Origin: an uncultured Spirochaetales bacterium | Lineage (GTDB): Bacteria > Spirochaetota > Spirochaetia > Sphaerochaetales > Sphaerochaetaceae | NCBI GenBank assembly: GCA_949293335.1 | Contig: CASFDA010000026.1 | Location: 1-48,862 of the forward strand | Direction of reading: 5' to 3' | Length of the DNA stretch: 48,862 nt | Shown: positions 1-6,967 of the stretch, piece after piece | How positions within the stretch are numbered: the stretch's first letter is position 1 | Layout: each line of letters opens with the position of its first letter | The notes under the pieces: generated by a model | What the model saw: only the letters and a program-made list of their open reading frames with translations | The model's database searches: none | What the model was told of the DNA's origin: nothing | Translations under genes and position numbers: made by a program

Positions 1-132
1 ACAGTAACAAAGAGCGCTTACATATTAAGATCTTCTTAAAAACCTTGTACTCCAAGGTTCACTTCTTCATGCCCTTTTGTCAACCATCTTGAGTGGAAAT
101 CAATGCCTTCATTTTCTTCTTGACTTACGGGC
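1..132. other. Region downstream of truncated radC, no recognised gene
   Basis: This is where the missing C-terminal third of radC should lie. On the minus strand one frame stays open for roughly thirty codons after the break, but its sequence has none of the RadC motifs, so it looks like unrelated DNA joined to the radC remnant rather than a simple frameshift. No RNA gene or clear repeat is visible. Confidence 0.4.
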
Positions 133-612
133 TCAAATAAACACTTCCCGTGGATGGACTACAGTCATGTTCACGAGACCTATCGTGCTGACTTCCATTG
201 AAATGATCTCATGTGCTCCGTTGAGTGCCAGCATTATCAGGTTTTCCTGTTTTCTTGTCGCGTAATGCCTCACCTCATTATATATGTCATCAGGTGTCCG
301 GATAGGCCTTCTTCTTGCAAGCACGCGTCTTCTTCCCATCTCGACTGTAGCACAGAGCAAAGAGGCTTTTGCAATGCCAAGGCCGCCTATGGAAAGGAAG
401 TCATTGAAATCAGGCTCGCTTTTCCTGTCAAAGAGGGCAAGTACTTCACTGCTTATCCCCTCCAGGCTTCTTGCCCTCGTTCCACTCTGCACAAGCAGCA
501 TTACAAGTTCCATGTCAGAAAGTTTCCTGACCCCGTCTTCCCTGAGTTTTTCCCTTGGCATTTCAGGCCAAGTGAGATCGAATTCAAGTTCTGCCATACC
601 TCTAGAGAACAT
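133..612 (-). pseudogene. radC: RadC-like protein, truncated before its JAB/MPN metal site
   Basis: The 159-residue product matches the N-terminal two thirds of the RadC family: a helix-hairpin-helix-like region (FLSIGGLGIAKASLL, about residues 72-86) followed by the start of the MPN/JAB domain ending in VHPREVF. Normal RadC proteins are about 220-230 residues and continue with an AHNHPSG segment and an Asp that bind zinc. Here the frame stops at TGA two codons after VHPREVF, and the DNA beyond it (1-132) encodes no HxHPSG in any minus frame that I can read. The metal site is therefore absent and the gene is probably inactive, either a remnant or cut by a rearrangement near position 130. RadC function is poorly defined even when intact. 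The first ATG has no good ribosome-binding site, and an ATG five codons later is also possible. Family assignment is firm; loss of function is inferred. Confidence 0.75.
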
Positions 613-631
613 CGGGACAGAAAAGTGTTCA

Positions 632-672
632 CCTTGCCGGCTAATGGATAAATTATTATTTTATTAGCAAGG
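632..672 (+). promoter_or_regulatory. Inverted repeat covering the fucO ribosome-binding site
   Basis: GCTAAT (640-645) pairs perfectly with ATTAGC (663-668). After a four-base bulge, CCTT (632-635) can pair with AAGG (669-672), which is the first part of the fucO Shine-Dalgarno AAGGAG. The fold could limit translation, or the repeat could be an operator in the 70-bp gap between the divergent radC and fucO. This is seen by eye only and the stem is AT-rich. Confidence 0.3.
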
Positions 673-682
673 AGATCAAATT

Positions 683-1831
683 ATGTCATATCGTTTCATG
701 CTCAACGAAACCAGCTACCATGGTTCTGGAGCTATAAAGGAAATTGCAACAGAAGCGAAGGCCAGAGGATTCAAAATGGCATTCGTATGCTCAGATCCGG
801 ACCTCGTGAAGTTCGGAGTAACAGGAAAGGTTCTCTCTGTACTGGATGAGAACGGACTCAAATACATCCTCTATTCTGACATCAAGGCAAATCCAACTAT
901 CGAGAATGTCCAGCATGGAGTAAAGGCCTTCAAAGAGGCAGGGGCAGACTACATTGTCGCCATCGGAGGAGGCTCCTCGATGGATACGGCAAAGGCAATC
1001 GGTATCATCATCGCAAATCCGGAGTTCGAGGATGTACGTTCACTGGAAGGAACGGCACCTACAAAGAACCCATCTGTTCCTATCATCGCAGTACCGACAA
1101 CAGCAGGCACCGCGGCAGAAGTCACGATCAACTATGTCATCACAGACACGGAAAGAAAGAGAAAGTTCGTATGTGTGGATCCACATGATATGCCAGTAGT
1201 GGCAGTCGTCGATCCTGACATGATGGCCACAATGCCGAAAGGACTCTGCGCAGCAACAGGAATGGACGCACTTACTCATGCAATCGAAGGATATACGACG
1301 AAAGGCGCATGGGAAATGTCAGACATGTTCCATCTCAAAGCCATAGAGATCATCGCAAGGAGCCTCAGGAAGTCTGTTTCAGGAGACCCGGCTGGAAGGG
1401 AAGAGATGGCACTCGGCCAGTACATTGCAGGAATGGGATTTTCCAATGTCGGACTCGGAATCGCACATTCGATGGCACACACCCTCGGTGCTGTATATGA
1501 CACACCTCATGGCGTTGCATGCGCAATGATGCTCCCTATCGTAATGGAGTTCAACCAGGAAGCAACTGGTGAAAAATACAGGGAGATTGCAAGGGCGATG
1601 GGCGTTAAGAACGTCGACTCCATGTCCACAGAAGAGTACAGGAAGGCAGCAATCGACGCTGTAAGACAGCTTGGAAAAGATGTGGGAATCCCAGAGAAGC
1701 TCGAGCAGATCAAAGAGTCCGATCTCAATTTCCTTGCAAACAGCGCAAAGAACGACGCATGCGCTCCAGGAAATCCAAAGGATGCGACGATCGACGATTT
1801 CAAAGCTCTTTTCAGAAAGATAATGAAATGA
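683..1831 (+). CDS. fucO: Lactaldehyde reductase / 1,2-propanediol dehydrogenase, FucO type
   Basis: This iron-dependent group III alcohol dehydrogenase of 382 residues should reduce L-lactaldehyde to 1,2-propanediol with NADH, the fermentative end of fucose or rhamnose breakdown. It follows E. coli FucO closely along its whole length. Shared blocks are GGGSSMDTAKAIGI (95-108), PTTAGTAAEVTINYVITD (138-155), RKFVCVDPHD (160-169), GMDALTHAIEGY (193-204) and GMGFSNVGLGIAHSMAH (250-266). The iron ligands expected from FucO fall at Asp195, His199, His262 and His276. The ATG is preceded by AAGGAG at good spacing. It stands alone, with radC divergent upstream and a hairpin terminator downstream. No fucose or rhamnose aldolase lies in the window, so other aldehydes remain possible substrates. 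Confidence 0.9.
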   Translation: MSYRFMLNETSYHGSGAIKEIATEAKARGFKMAFVCSDPDLVKFGVTGKVLSVLDENGLKYILYSDIKANPTIENVQHGVKAFKEAGADYIVAIGGGSSMDTAKAIGIIIANPEFEDVRSLEGTAPTKNPSVPIIAVPTTAGTAAEVTINYVITDTERKRKFVCVDPHDMPVVAVVDPDMMATMPKGLCAATGMDALTHAIEGYTTKGAWEMSDMFHLKAIEIIARSLRKSVSGDPAGREEMALGQYIAGMGFSNVGLGIAHSMAHTLGAVYDTPHGVACAMMLPIVMEFNQEATGEKYREIARAMGVKNVDSMSTEEYRKAAIDAVRQLGKDVGIPEKLEQIKESDLNFLANSAKNDACAPGNPKDATIDDFKALFRKIMK

Positions 1832-1836
1832 ACAAA

Positions 1837-1873
1837 GATGCATGGGCCAACACCCATGCATTTTTTAATTTTT
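1837..1873 (+). terminator. Intrinsic terminator of fucO
   Basis: The perfect 8-bp stem TGCATGGG (1839-1846) / CCCATGCA (1853-1860) with a 6-base loop is followed by TTTTTTAATTTTTAA. It lies 8 bp after the fucO stop codon and also sits just beyond the 3' end of the convergent hisIE. Confidence 0.9.
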
Positions 1874-1881
1874 AAATCTGC

Positions 1882-2490
1882 TCATCTCGAGTGTCTTGCT
1901 TTCAGTATATCGACAACCTCAGAAAGAGATGAATTCTTCTCTGTCAGGAGCACGAGAAAATGGTAGACGAGGTCAGCCGCCTCACCAACAAAGAGATCCT
2001 TGTCATCATCCTTGCTGGCAATCACAAGTTCGACTGCCTCTTCACCTACTTTCTGGGCGATCTTATTAAGTCCCCTTGAAAAGAGATGATTAGTATAGCT
2101 CCCTTCGACAGGATTATCCCTGCGATCCTTGATTACAGATTCAAGATAGAAAAGGAATTCCGGAGATGATACTTCAGAGGGCTCATTATCCTCTCCGAAG
2201 CACGTATCACTTCCCGTGTGACAGACAGGGCCTGAAGGTATTGCCTTGACAAGCAATGTATCTCCATCGCAGTCTGCTAGGATCTCCCTCAGCTGCAGGA
2301 AATTTCCGCTCGTCTCCCCTTTTGTCCAGATTCGCTGACGGCTTCGCGACCAAAACGTGACAAGCCTGCGATCCAAGGTAAGTCTATATGCCTCTTCATT
2401 CATGTAGCCGAGCATCAGGACTTTCCCTGTAACAGCATCCTGCACGACCGCAGGAACCAATCCATCACCTTTGGTAAAATCTATTGTCAT
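1882..2490 (-). CDS. hisIE: Bifunctional phosphoribosyl-AMP cyclohydrolase / phosphoribosyl-ATP pyrophosphatase
   Basis: This cytosolic enzyme carries out steps 2 and 3 of histidine synthesis: hydrolysis of PR-ATP to PR-AMP by the HisE half, then opening of the adenine ring by the HisI half. The 202-residue length fits a fused HisIE. The N-terminal HisI domain (about 1-105) has VTFWSRSRQRIW and the metal-binding cluster DCDGD ... CHTGSDTCF. The HisE domain (about 110-200) has SYTNHLF and KVGEEAVELVIA. No other histidine gene is nearby, so the gene is separated from the rest of its pathway or the pathway is incomplete. It begins with ATG at the left end of the gap that follows the DUF308 gene and has its own promoter and a strong inverted repeat in its leader. 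Confidence 0.93.
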   Translation of the reverse strand: MTIDFTKGDGLVPAVVQDAVTGKVLMLGYMNEEAYRLTLDRRLVTFWSRSRQRIWTKGETSGNFLQLREILADCDGDTLLVKAIPSGPVCHTGSDTCFGEDNEPSEVSSPEFLFYLESVIKDRRDNPVEGSYTNHLFSRGLNKIAQKVGEEAVELVIASKDDDKDLFVGEAADLVYHFLVLLTEKNSSLSEVVDILKARHSR

Positions 2491-2512
2491 ACACTCCCCA
2501 ATGAATAGGATG

Positions 2513-2528
2513 TTCTTCCGAGGAAGAA
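2513..2528 (-). promoter_or_regulatory. Inverted repeat in the hisIE leader, candidate operator
   Basis: TTCTTCC-GA-GGAAGAA is a perfect 7-bp inverted repeat. It lies between the predicted transcription start (about 2533) and the hisIE start codon, where a bound repressor would block transcription. With a 2-bp centre it suits a dimeric protein better than an RNA hairpin. Confidence 0.4.
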
Positions 2529-2539
2529 ATCATATGGTT

Positions 2540-2569
2540 AATATCTCATGCAGAGCATATTTATGTCAA
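2540..2569 (-). promoter_or_regulatory. Sigma-70-type promoter of hisIE
   Basis: Read on the minus strand, a consensus -35 TTGACA (2564-2569) is followed after 18 bp by GATATT (2540-2545) as a -10. Transcription would start near 2533, about 43 bp before the hisIE ATG. Confidence 0.5.
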
Positions 2570-2579
2570 ATAGGCTGTT

Positions 2580-3140
2580 TCACGCCATCATATCAGTCTT
2601 TCCGTCATTGCTATGCTGGATATACCAGATGCGTGTGAGCCCTATCGCACCAGATACGATCAGCAGGATAGCAATCAATGTCATGAAGATAGAACCTACA
2701 AGATGAGGGAACAAAAGGACGATCGCAGAGAGGATAAAATGCACGATGACATCGAAACCTATATTTTCCCTCAGGTTCATCTTCTTGAGCTTGTATTCAT
2801 CGATCAGATCGCAGAGCGCTGTGATGAAGAAGGAGAAAGCGATCAGGTAGACCAGAAGGGAAAGTGCCCTTGCATTATCTCCCATAACAAAGAAGATGGT
2901 GAGGACTGAAAGAATGATCACAACTATGTCCTTCGTGAAGGATATTTTAAAAATTCCCTTCAGATGTTCCCTCCTGTTTATCCCATTGAGGACAATTATA
3001 TTCTTCAGGGATGTAAAGATAAGGTATATCGAAAAGACCAGGACAAAGATAGAGGCGATCTGATCAGGGAAGATCAGGAAAACCACACCTGAACACAACA
3101 TCACTATATAGGGGAAGATCATCCCGATTAGATTCTTCAT
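2580..3140 (-). CDS. DUF308 / HdeD-like integral membrane protein
   Basis: The 186-residue protein is almost wholly hydrophobic. Six or so membrane segments appear as three helical pairs, for example at about 5-22 (GMIFPYIVMLCSGVVFL), 25-42, 68-86, 90-108, 130-148 and 150-168. The pattern of paired helices, with a short charged linker (DEYKLKKMNLRE, about 113-124), is that of the DUF308/HdeD family, whose role is unclear apart from acid-stress links in enterobacteria. The ATG has a Shine-Dalgarno AGGAG at proper spacing. It is divergent from the HAD gene with a palindromic site between them. The family call is moderate; no function is claimed. Confidence 0.65.
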   Translation of the reverse strand: MKNLIGMIFPYIVMLCSGVVFLIFPDQIASIFVLVFSIYLIFTSLKNIIVLNGINRREHLKGIFKISFTKDIVVIILSVLTIFFVMGDNARALSLLVYLIAFSFFITALCDLIDEYKLKKMNLRENIGFDVIVHFILSAIVLLFPHLVGSIFMTLIAILLIVSGAIGLTRIWYIQHSNDGKTDMMA

Positions 3141-3157
3141 ATGAACTCCTATTTCTA

Positions 3158-3178
3158 AATTAACACAAAGTGTGAATT
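3158..3178. promoter_or_regulatory. Palindromic operator candidate between divergent genes
   Basis: AATTAACAC-AAA-GTGTGAATT is an inverted repeat with 9-bp arms, one mismatch and a 3-bp centre. It sits 18 bp upstream of the DUF308 start codon and 84 bp before the HAD gene, a suitable place for a dimeric repressor controlling one or both. Confidence 0.45.
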
Positions 3179-3261
3179 AGTGAACCTCCCAACCTTATAG
3201 AAGATGGAGACTACGCAGACTTTATAAGTTCAAAACCTTGAAAACCTGCTAATATCGAAGA

Positions 3262-3933
3262 ATGAGATATCTTCTTTTCGATATAGACGGCACACTCCTT
3301 GATTTCAGAAAAAGTGAGAGAACGAGCCTTGGCCTCCTTTTCGGGAAGCTGGGCATTTGCAAAAGTGAAGAGAACTACACACTCTATCATGAATGCAACG
3401 AGAATCTATGGAGGGAGTACGAGAAAGGAACAATCTCGCAGGATGACATCAGAAAGAACAGATTCAGACTGTTCTTCTCAAAGATCGGCTTTGATTATGA
3501 TCACGTTGAGGCAGACAGGGAATACGAGGAATTCCTCTCATCTCATGGCTATCTTATTGACGGTGCAGAGGATCTGATGGAGAAGATCAGAATAGAAGGG
3601 AACAAGAAGTGCTATGCCATTACAAACGGCATCTCCCACGTTCAGAGAGGAAGATTGAAAGGAACAGGCATGGACAAGTACTTCGAGAAGATCTTCATAT
3701 CTGGGGAAATCGGGGTGCAGAAACCAGATAAGGCATTCTTTGATTATATTTTCCAGAATAGCGGCATAGTGAAAGAGGAGTCCATCGTCATCGGAGATGG
3801 AATAAAGAGCGATATCGCTGGGGCGAACAATGCCGGCCTGAAGTCGATTCTGATCTCCTCAGAGAAATCTGACCTGGCTACTTACACGGTAAGGGATCTC
3901 AGGGAACTGGATGAACTACTTGATCACATCTAG
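3262..3933 (+). CDS. HAD-superfamily hydrolase, YjjG-type 5'-nucleotidase
   Basis: This cytosolic phosphatase of 223 residues shows all four HAD motifs: the nucleophile motif DIDGTLL (7-13), ITNG (about 118-121), the Lys of VQKPDK (about 152-157) and IGDGIKSDIAGA (about 170-181). The helical cap between residues 15 and 95 and the order of motifs fit the YjjG branch, which dephosphorylates unusual or damaged pyrimidine nucleotides in E. coli. Substrate is inferred from family only. The Shine-Dalgarno is weak (GAAG very near the ATG). The last 18 bp overlap the 3' end of the convergent FKBP gene, so both reading frames end inside each other. Confidence 0.8.
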   Translation: MRYLLFDIDGTLLDFRKSERTSLGLLFGKLGICKSEENYTLYHECNENLWREYEKGTISQDDIRKNRFRLFFSKIGFDYDHVEADREYEEFLSSHGYLIDGAEDLMEKIRIEGNKKCYAITNGISHVQRGRLKGTGMDKYFEKIFISGEIGVQKPDKAFFDYIFQNSGIVKEESIVIGDGIKSDIAGANNAGLKSILISSEKSDLATYTVRDLRELDELLDHI

Positions 3934-4659
3934 TAGCTTCACTTCGAAAATGAGCATCTCATTTGGACCGACGGGATCCCGTCCTGATGAACCGAAACCA
4001 AGCTCAGGAGGAATCCAGAAACGGAAGCAATCGCCTTCCTCCATCTCCATCAGGGCCTCCCTGAAACCGGGAAGCATCGAATCAACGGCAAACTCATCCC
4101 CTTCTGTTCCACGGTTCAAGGAAGCGTCTGCCAGAGTTCCGTCAGAGAGCGTTATCGAATAATCGATTATGACGACATCCCCCTCTTCAACACATTCTCC
4201 CCCATTGCCCTTCGAGATGATCTCATACTCAAGACCACTGTCAAGAGTATAGACTCCGGAGCGGAGGCTGTTCATCTCAAGAAAGGCCTCAGCACTTTCC
4301 CTGTTGAGCCTTGAAAGTGCCTCGAACTGCGTGTTCTCGATCACAAGCCTGCTCATCTGGTATTCAAGGAGGATGTCATCAAGTTCATCCTGTGAAAAAT
4401 AGCTGGTGCCGAAGTAATCGAGCATTCCCCGGAGAAAATACTCCTCGGAAATATCTTTTCTCTCCTCGATCGTCGAAGAGAACAGATATCCATACGCATA
4501 AGAGAACCTGTCTGTCAGATCTTCCGGTGCGGGGAGAGAACGTACTGCCTGAATTCCCACGTTTGCTCCATCCACACTCTTTTCTCCATCTGGATTGAAG
4601 CGATTGCAGGAAGGAAAAAGAAAGAGGAGGATCATCAAAAGCGCGGGCAGTCTATTCAT
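3916..4659 (-). CDS. FKBP-type peptidyl-prolyl isomerase lipoprotein
   Basis: This is a predicted envelope-anchored prolyl isomerase of 247 residues that would help proteins fold in the periplasm. A signal peptide ends in LFPSC with Cys18 as the lipid attachment site. It is followed by an N-terminal dimerisation-like helical region (about 45-125, beginning DLTDRFSYAYGY) and a C-terminal FKBP domain (about 135-247) with GDVVIIDYSITLSDGTLADAS, ending in PVGPNEMLIFEVKLLDV. This is the FkpA/Mip arrangement. It is the last gene of the glpK-cdaA operon and overlaps the fumarase beta gene by 4 bp (ATGA). No terminator is visible, and the gene runs 18 bp into the convergent HAD gene. Confidence 0.88.
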   Translation of the reverse strand: MNRLPALLMILLFLFPSCNRFNPDGEKSVDGANVGIQAVRSLPAPEDLTDRFSYAYGYLFSSTIEERKDISEEYFLRGMLDYFGTSYFSQDELDDILLEYQMSRLVIENTQFEALSRLNRESAEAFLEMNSLRSGVYTLDSGLEYEIISKGNGGECVEEGDVVIIDYSITLSDGTLADASLNRGTEGDEFAVDSMLPGFREALMEMEEGDCFRFWIPPELGFGSSGRDPVGPNEMLIFEVKLLDVIK

Positions 4660-5177
4660 AAGGTCTCCCCATCAGAGTCTATTATGCATAAAGTCGGGAA
4701 ATCATGGACTGTTATCCTCAACAGAGCCTCAGGGCCGAGCGATGAGTACGCAACAACCTCGCTCTTGTCGATTTTCGACGCATATAGCGCACCACAGCCA
4801 CCTATAGCCTGCAGATAGACTCCCTTATAGTTTTTTATTGCGTTCTGGACAGATCTGTCCCGGGGACCCTTTCCTATCATCAGACGGAGCCCCTTTGAAA
4901 TGAGGAGGGGGGAGAAAGGATCCATCCTTGCACTCGTTGTAGGACCTGCAGCACCAAAGACATGATTGTTTTTGGCAGGCGACGGCCCCATGTAATATAT
5001 CCCGTTATGTTCAAACTCAAACGGGAGAGGAAGGGATAACGATATGGCCTCTTCCAGCTTCTTGTGGACCATGTCCCTTCCAACATAGATAATTCCGGAA
5101 AGATAGACCTCATCCCCTTTCCTGATGGAAAGAAGCTCCTTTTCTTCATATGGAAGTTCAAGCGTCCTCTTCATCAT
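4656..5177 (-). CDS. Class I fumarate hydratase (or related dehydratase), beta subunit
   Basis: This is the C-terminal (beta) subunit of the two-part, iron-sulfur fumarase/L-tartrate dehydratase family, which interconverts fumarate and malate. The 173 residues contain the hallmark GAAGPTTSARMDPFSPLLI (about 75-93) followed by MIGKG, and a late block AIGGCGALYA. The beta subunit normally supplies substrate-binding residues while the cluster sits on alpha. Two ATGs in tandem start the gene, with AAGGGGG just before. It overlaps alpha by 20 bp, so the two are surely translated together. TtdB-type tartrate activity cannot be excluded from sequence. Confidence 0.85.
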   Translation of the reverse strand: MMKRTLELPYEEKELLSIRKGDEVYLSGIIYVGRDMVHKKLEEAISLSLPLPFEFEHNGIYYMGPSPAKNNHVFGAAGPTTSARMDPFSPLLISKGLRLMIGKGPRDRSVQNAIKNYKGVYLQAIGGCGALYASKIDKSEVVAYSSLGPEALLRITVHDFPTLCIIDSDGETL

Positions 5178-6003
5178 AACCCCCTTTTATCACGAGTGAG
5201 GTATATCTGTCTGCCCAGCAGTTGATGCTGACGGCAACAGGAAGCGATGCAATGTGTGTCCCTTCATAGCATATGGAACAAGAAAGTGCGGTGTGTGCCC
5301 CGCCAAGACCGGCTGCGCCGATCCTCAGATCATTCACTTTCCTGAGGATCTCATCCTCCATCTCCTTGTATCTCTTGTCCTTTTTCCTCTCATCAGAAAC
5401 CAGTGCTCTTTTGCTCAGGATGGCAGCTCTGTCCATAGTTCCGCCGATCCCGACCCCTATGAACATCGGAGGACAAGGCTTTCCTCCTGCAGTCCGCACC
5501 ACATCAAGGACAGCATCCACAACACCATCCTTTCCCGCTGTAGGCCTGAGCATCCTGACCGATGAGCAGTTCTCGCTCCCGAACCCCTTGAGGAGGAACG
5601 TTATGGTGATGTCTTTCCCATCCACGAAGAAATAGTTTATTACCGGAGGAAGATTCGTTTTCGTATTCACCCTGTCAAACACAGGATCAGAGACGAGACT
5701 CGGACGGAAAGATCCTTCCTTCATCGCCTTCCTGATCCCCCTTTCCAGAACAGAAGAAAAGGCCTTGTAGGAAAAGCGTGCCTCCTTTCCTATATCACAG
5801 AATACATACAAAAGGCCTGTATCCTGACATAGCGGAAGCTCCTCACCTGCGGCTATATCGATATTCTCCACGATCTTCGAGAGTGCGAACCTTGCATAGC
5901 CGTTCCTCTCTTCCTTGAGAGCTTTCCTTATCTTCTTCTCTACGCTTTCAGGCAAATGCATGGATGCATCGATTATCGATGATGCGATCATCTCTTCAAG
6001 CAT
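5158..6003 (-). CDS. Class I fumarate hydratase (or related dehydratase), alpha subunit
   Basis: The alpha subunit holds the [4Fe-4S] cluster that binds the substrate hydroxyl. The 281-residue product has conserved LCQDTG, GSENCSSVRMLRPTAG, GVGIGG and IASLPVAVSINCWADR. Cysteines are present in the first, second and last regions, as the cluster requires. An upstream TTG at 6138 would add 45 residues with no family similarity. The ATG at 6003 matches the usual N-terminus (MLEEMIASSIIDAS) and gives an 8-bp overlap with the radical SAM gene before it. The split alpha/beta form resembles FumAB of anaerobes and TtdAB. Fumarase is the likelier role, because no tartrate genes are near. Confidence 0.87.
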   Translation of the reverse strand: MLEEMIASSIIDASMHLPESVEKKIRKALKEERNGYARFALSKIVENIDIAAGEELPLCQDTGLLYVFCDIGKEARFSYKAFSSVLERGIRKAMKEGSFRPSLVSDPVFDRVNTKTNLPPVINYFFVDGKDITITFLLKGFGSENCSSVRMLRPTAGKDGVVDAVLDVVRTAGGKPCPPMFIGVGIGGTMDRAAILSKRALVSDERKKDKRYKEMEDEILRKVNDLRIGAAGLGGAHTALSCSICYEGTHIASLPVAVSINCWADRYTSLVIKGGYDEEDA

Positions 6004-6967
6004 CGTACAGATCTCCTTGGAAATAGTTCTCCTCTTCCATCTTCTTGCAAAGACGGGAGATGAAGGCAGATTTATCTGGAAAATCCCTCGGAGCGAGCAG
6101 ACGATGCATCGGACTCTCCCCGATGAGCCTTCCGACAATAACTTTAGAAGAAAGATGACGCAAAAACAATATCAGAGCATCCATGTATTCATCTGGAGAG
6201 AGGAGCTTTATCTCGCCTCTCCTGTACTCAGCTTCCATCTCAGTTCCACCAAGAATCTGGAGATTATGGATCTTCACGGCATCGGTTTTCACATCATCAA
6301 GAACTTCCGCGGTATGGATGAAATCATCATCACCCTCATCAGGGAGGCCGAGTATCACATGGGTAGATAGCAACAGGCCATGTTCCTTGATCCTCCTTGA
6401 TGCATCTGTGTACGCATCAACCCCATGTCCCCTGTTGATCCTCTTCAGTGTGTTGTCATTAGCGCTCTGAAGTCCAAGTTCCACCCAGACATCCATATTT
6501 TCTGTTTTATAGGATGCCAGGAGATCAAGCACATCATCTGGCACGGTATCCGGACGGGTCGATACAATGAATTCCGCAAATGGCCCATAGGAAAGCGCTT
6601 CATCATACTTTCTCTCAAGGACATCCAGAGGAGCATAGGTATTCGTGAATGACTGGAAATAGAGGGAAAAACCCTCTGCCTTGTACCTCTCTTTCAAAAA
6701 TGCCTTGCCCCTTTCTATCTGCTCCCTGACAGGGGGCGTGGATGCGAATCTGGAAGAGACTTCAGGATCAAATGGACTGTCATGGTGGAAACAACCTTCC
6801 CCTTTTCTCTGGTAGACTGCAACCGAACCGCTTCTGTCACAGAAAGTACATCCGCCATTTCTGCCGACCCTGTTGGGACATGAGAAACCACCATCTATTC
6901 CTATCCTGAATATTCTCTTGTGAAACCTTTCCTCCAAATAAGAGGAATATGTCCGCCACCTCATCAT
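5996..6967 (-). CDS. Radical SAM protein of the YhcC (TIGR01212) family
   Basis: The 323 residues are a TIM-barrel radical SAM enzyme. The cluster-binding cysteines are in the atypical spacing C-x10-C-x2-C (CPNRVGRNGGCTFC, about 30-43), preceded by IGIDGGFSCPNR, which is the YhcC signature rather than the usual CxxxCxxC. Further conserved pieces are YFQSFTNTYAP, VELGLQSAND, INRGH and LSTHVILGLPDE. The reaction catalysed by this family has not been settled as far as I know. It overlaps the patatin gene by 4 bp upstream and fumarase alpha by 8 bp downstream, so it belongs to the long operon. Confidence 0.87.
   Translation of the reverse strand: MMRWRTYSSYLEERFHKRIFRIGIDGGFSCPNRVGRNGGCTFCDRSGSVAVYQRKGEGCFHHDSPFDPEVSSRFASTPPVREQIERGKAFLKERYKAEGFSLYFQSFTNTYAPLDVLERKYDEALSYGPFAEFIVSTRPDTVPDDVLDLLASYKTENMDVWVELGLQSANDNTLKRINRGHGVDAYTDASRRIKEHGLLLSTHVILGLPDEGDDDFIHTAEVLDDVKTDAVKIHNLQILGGTEMEAEYRRGEIKLLSPDEYMDALILFLRHLSSKVIVGRLIGESPMHRLLAPRDFPDKSAFISRLCKKMEEENYFQGDLYDA

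Noticed and set aside
1379-1861. 160-codon minus-strand open frame
   Set aside because: It is antisense to fucO and runs through the fucO terminator, so it is a codon-bias shadow.
6003-6138. N-terminal extension of fumarase alpha from a TTG codon
   Set aside because: The 45 extra residues lie inside the radical SAM gene, have no family similarity, and the ATG at 6003 matches the family start.
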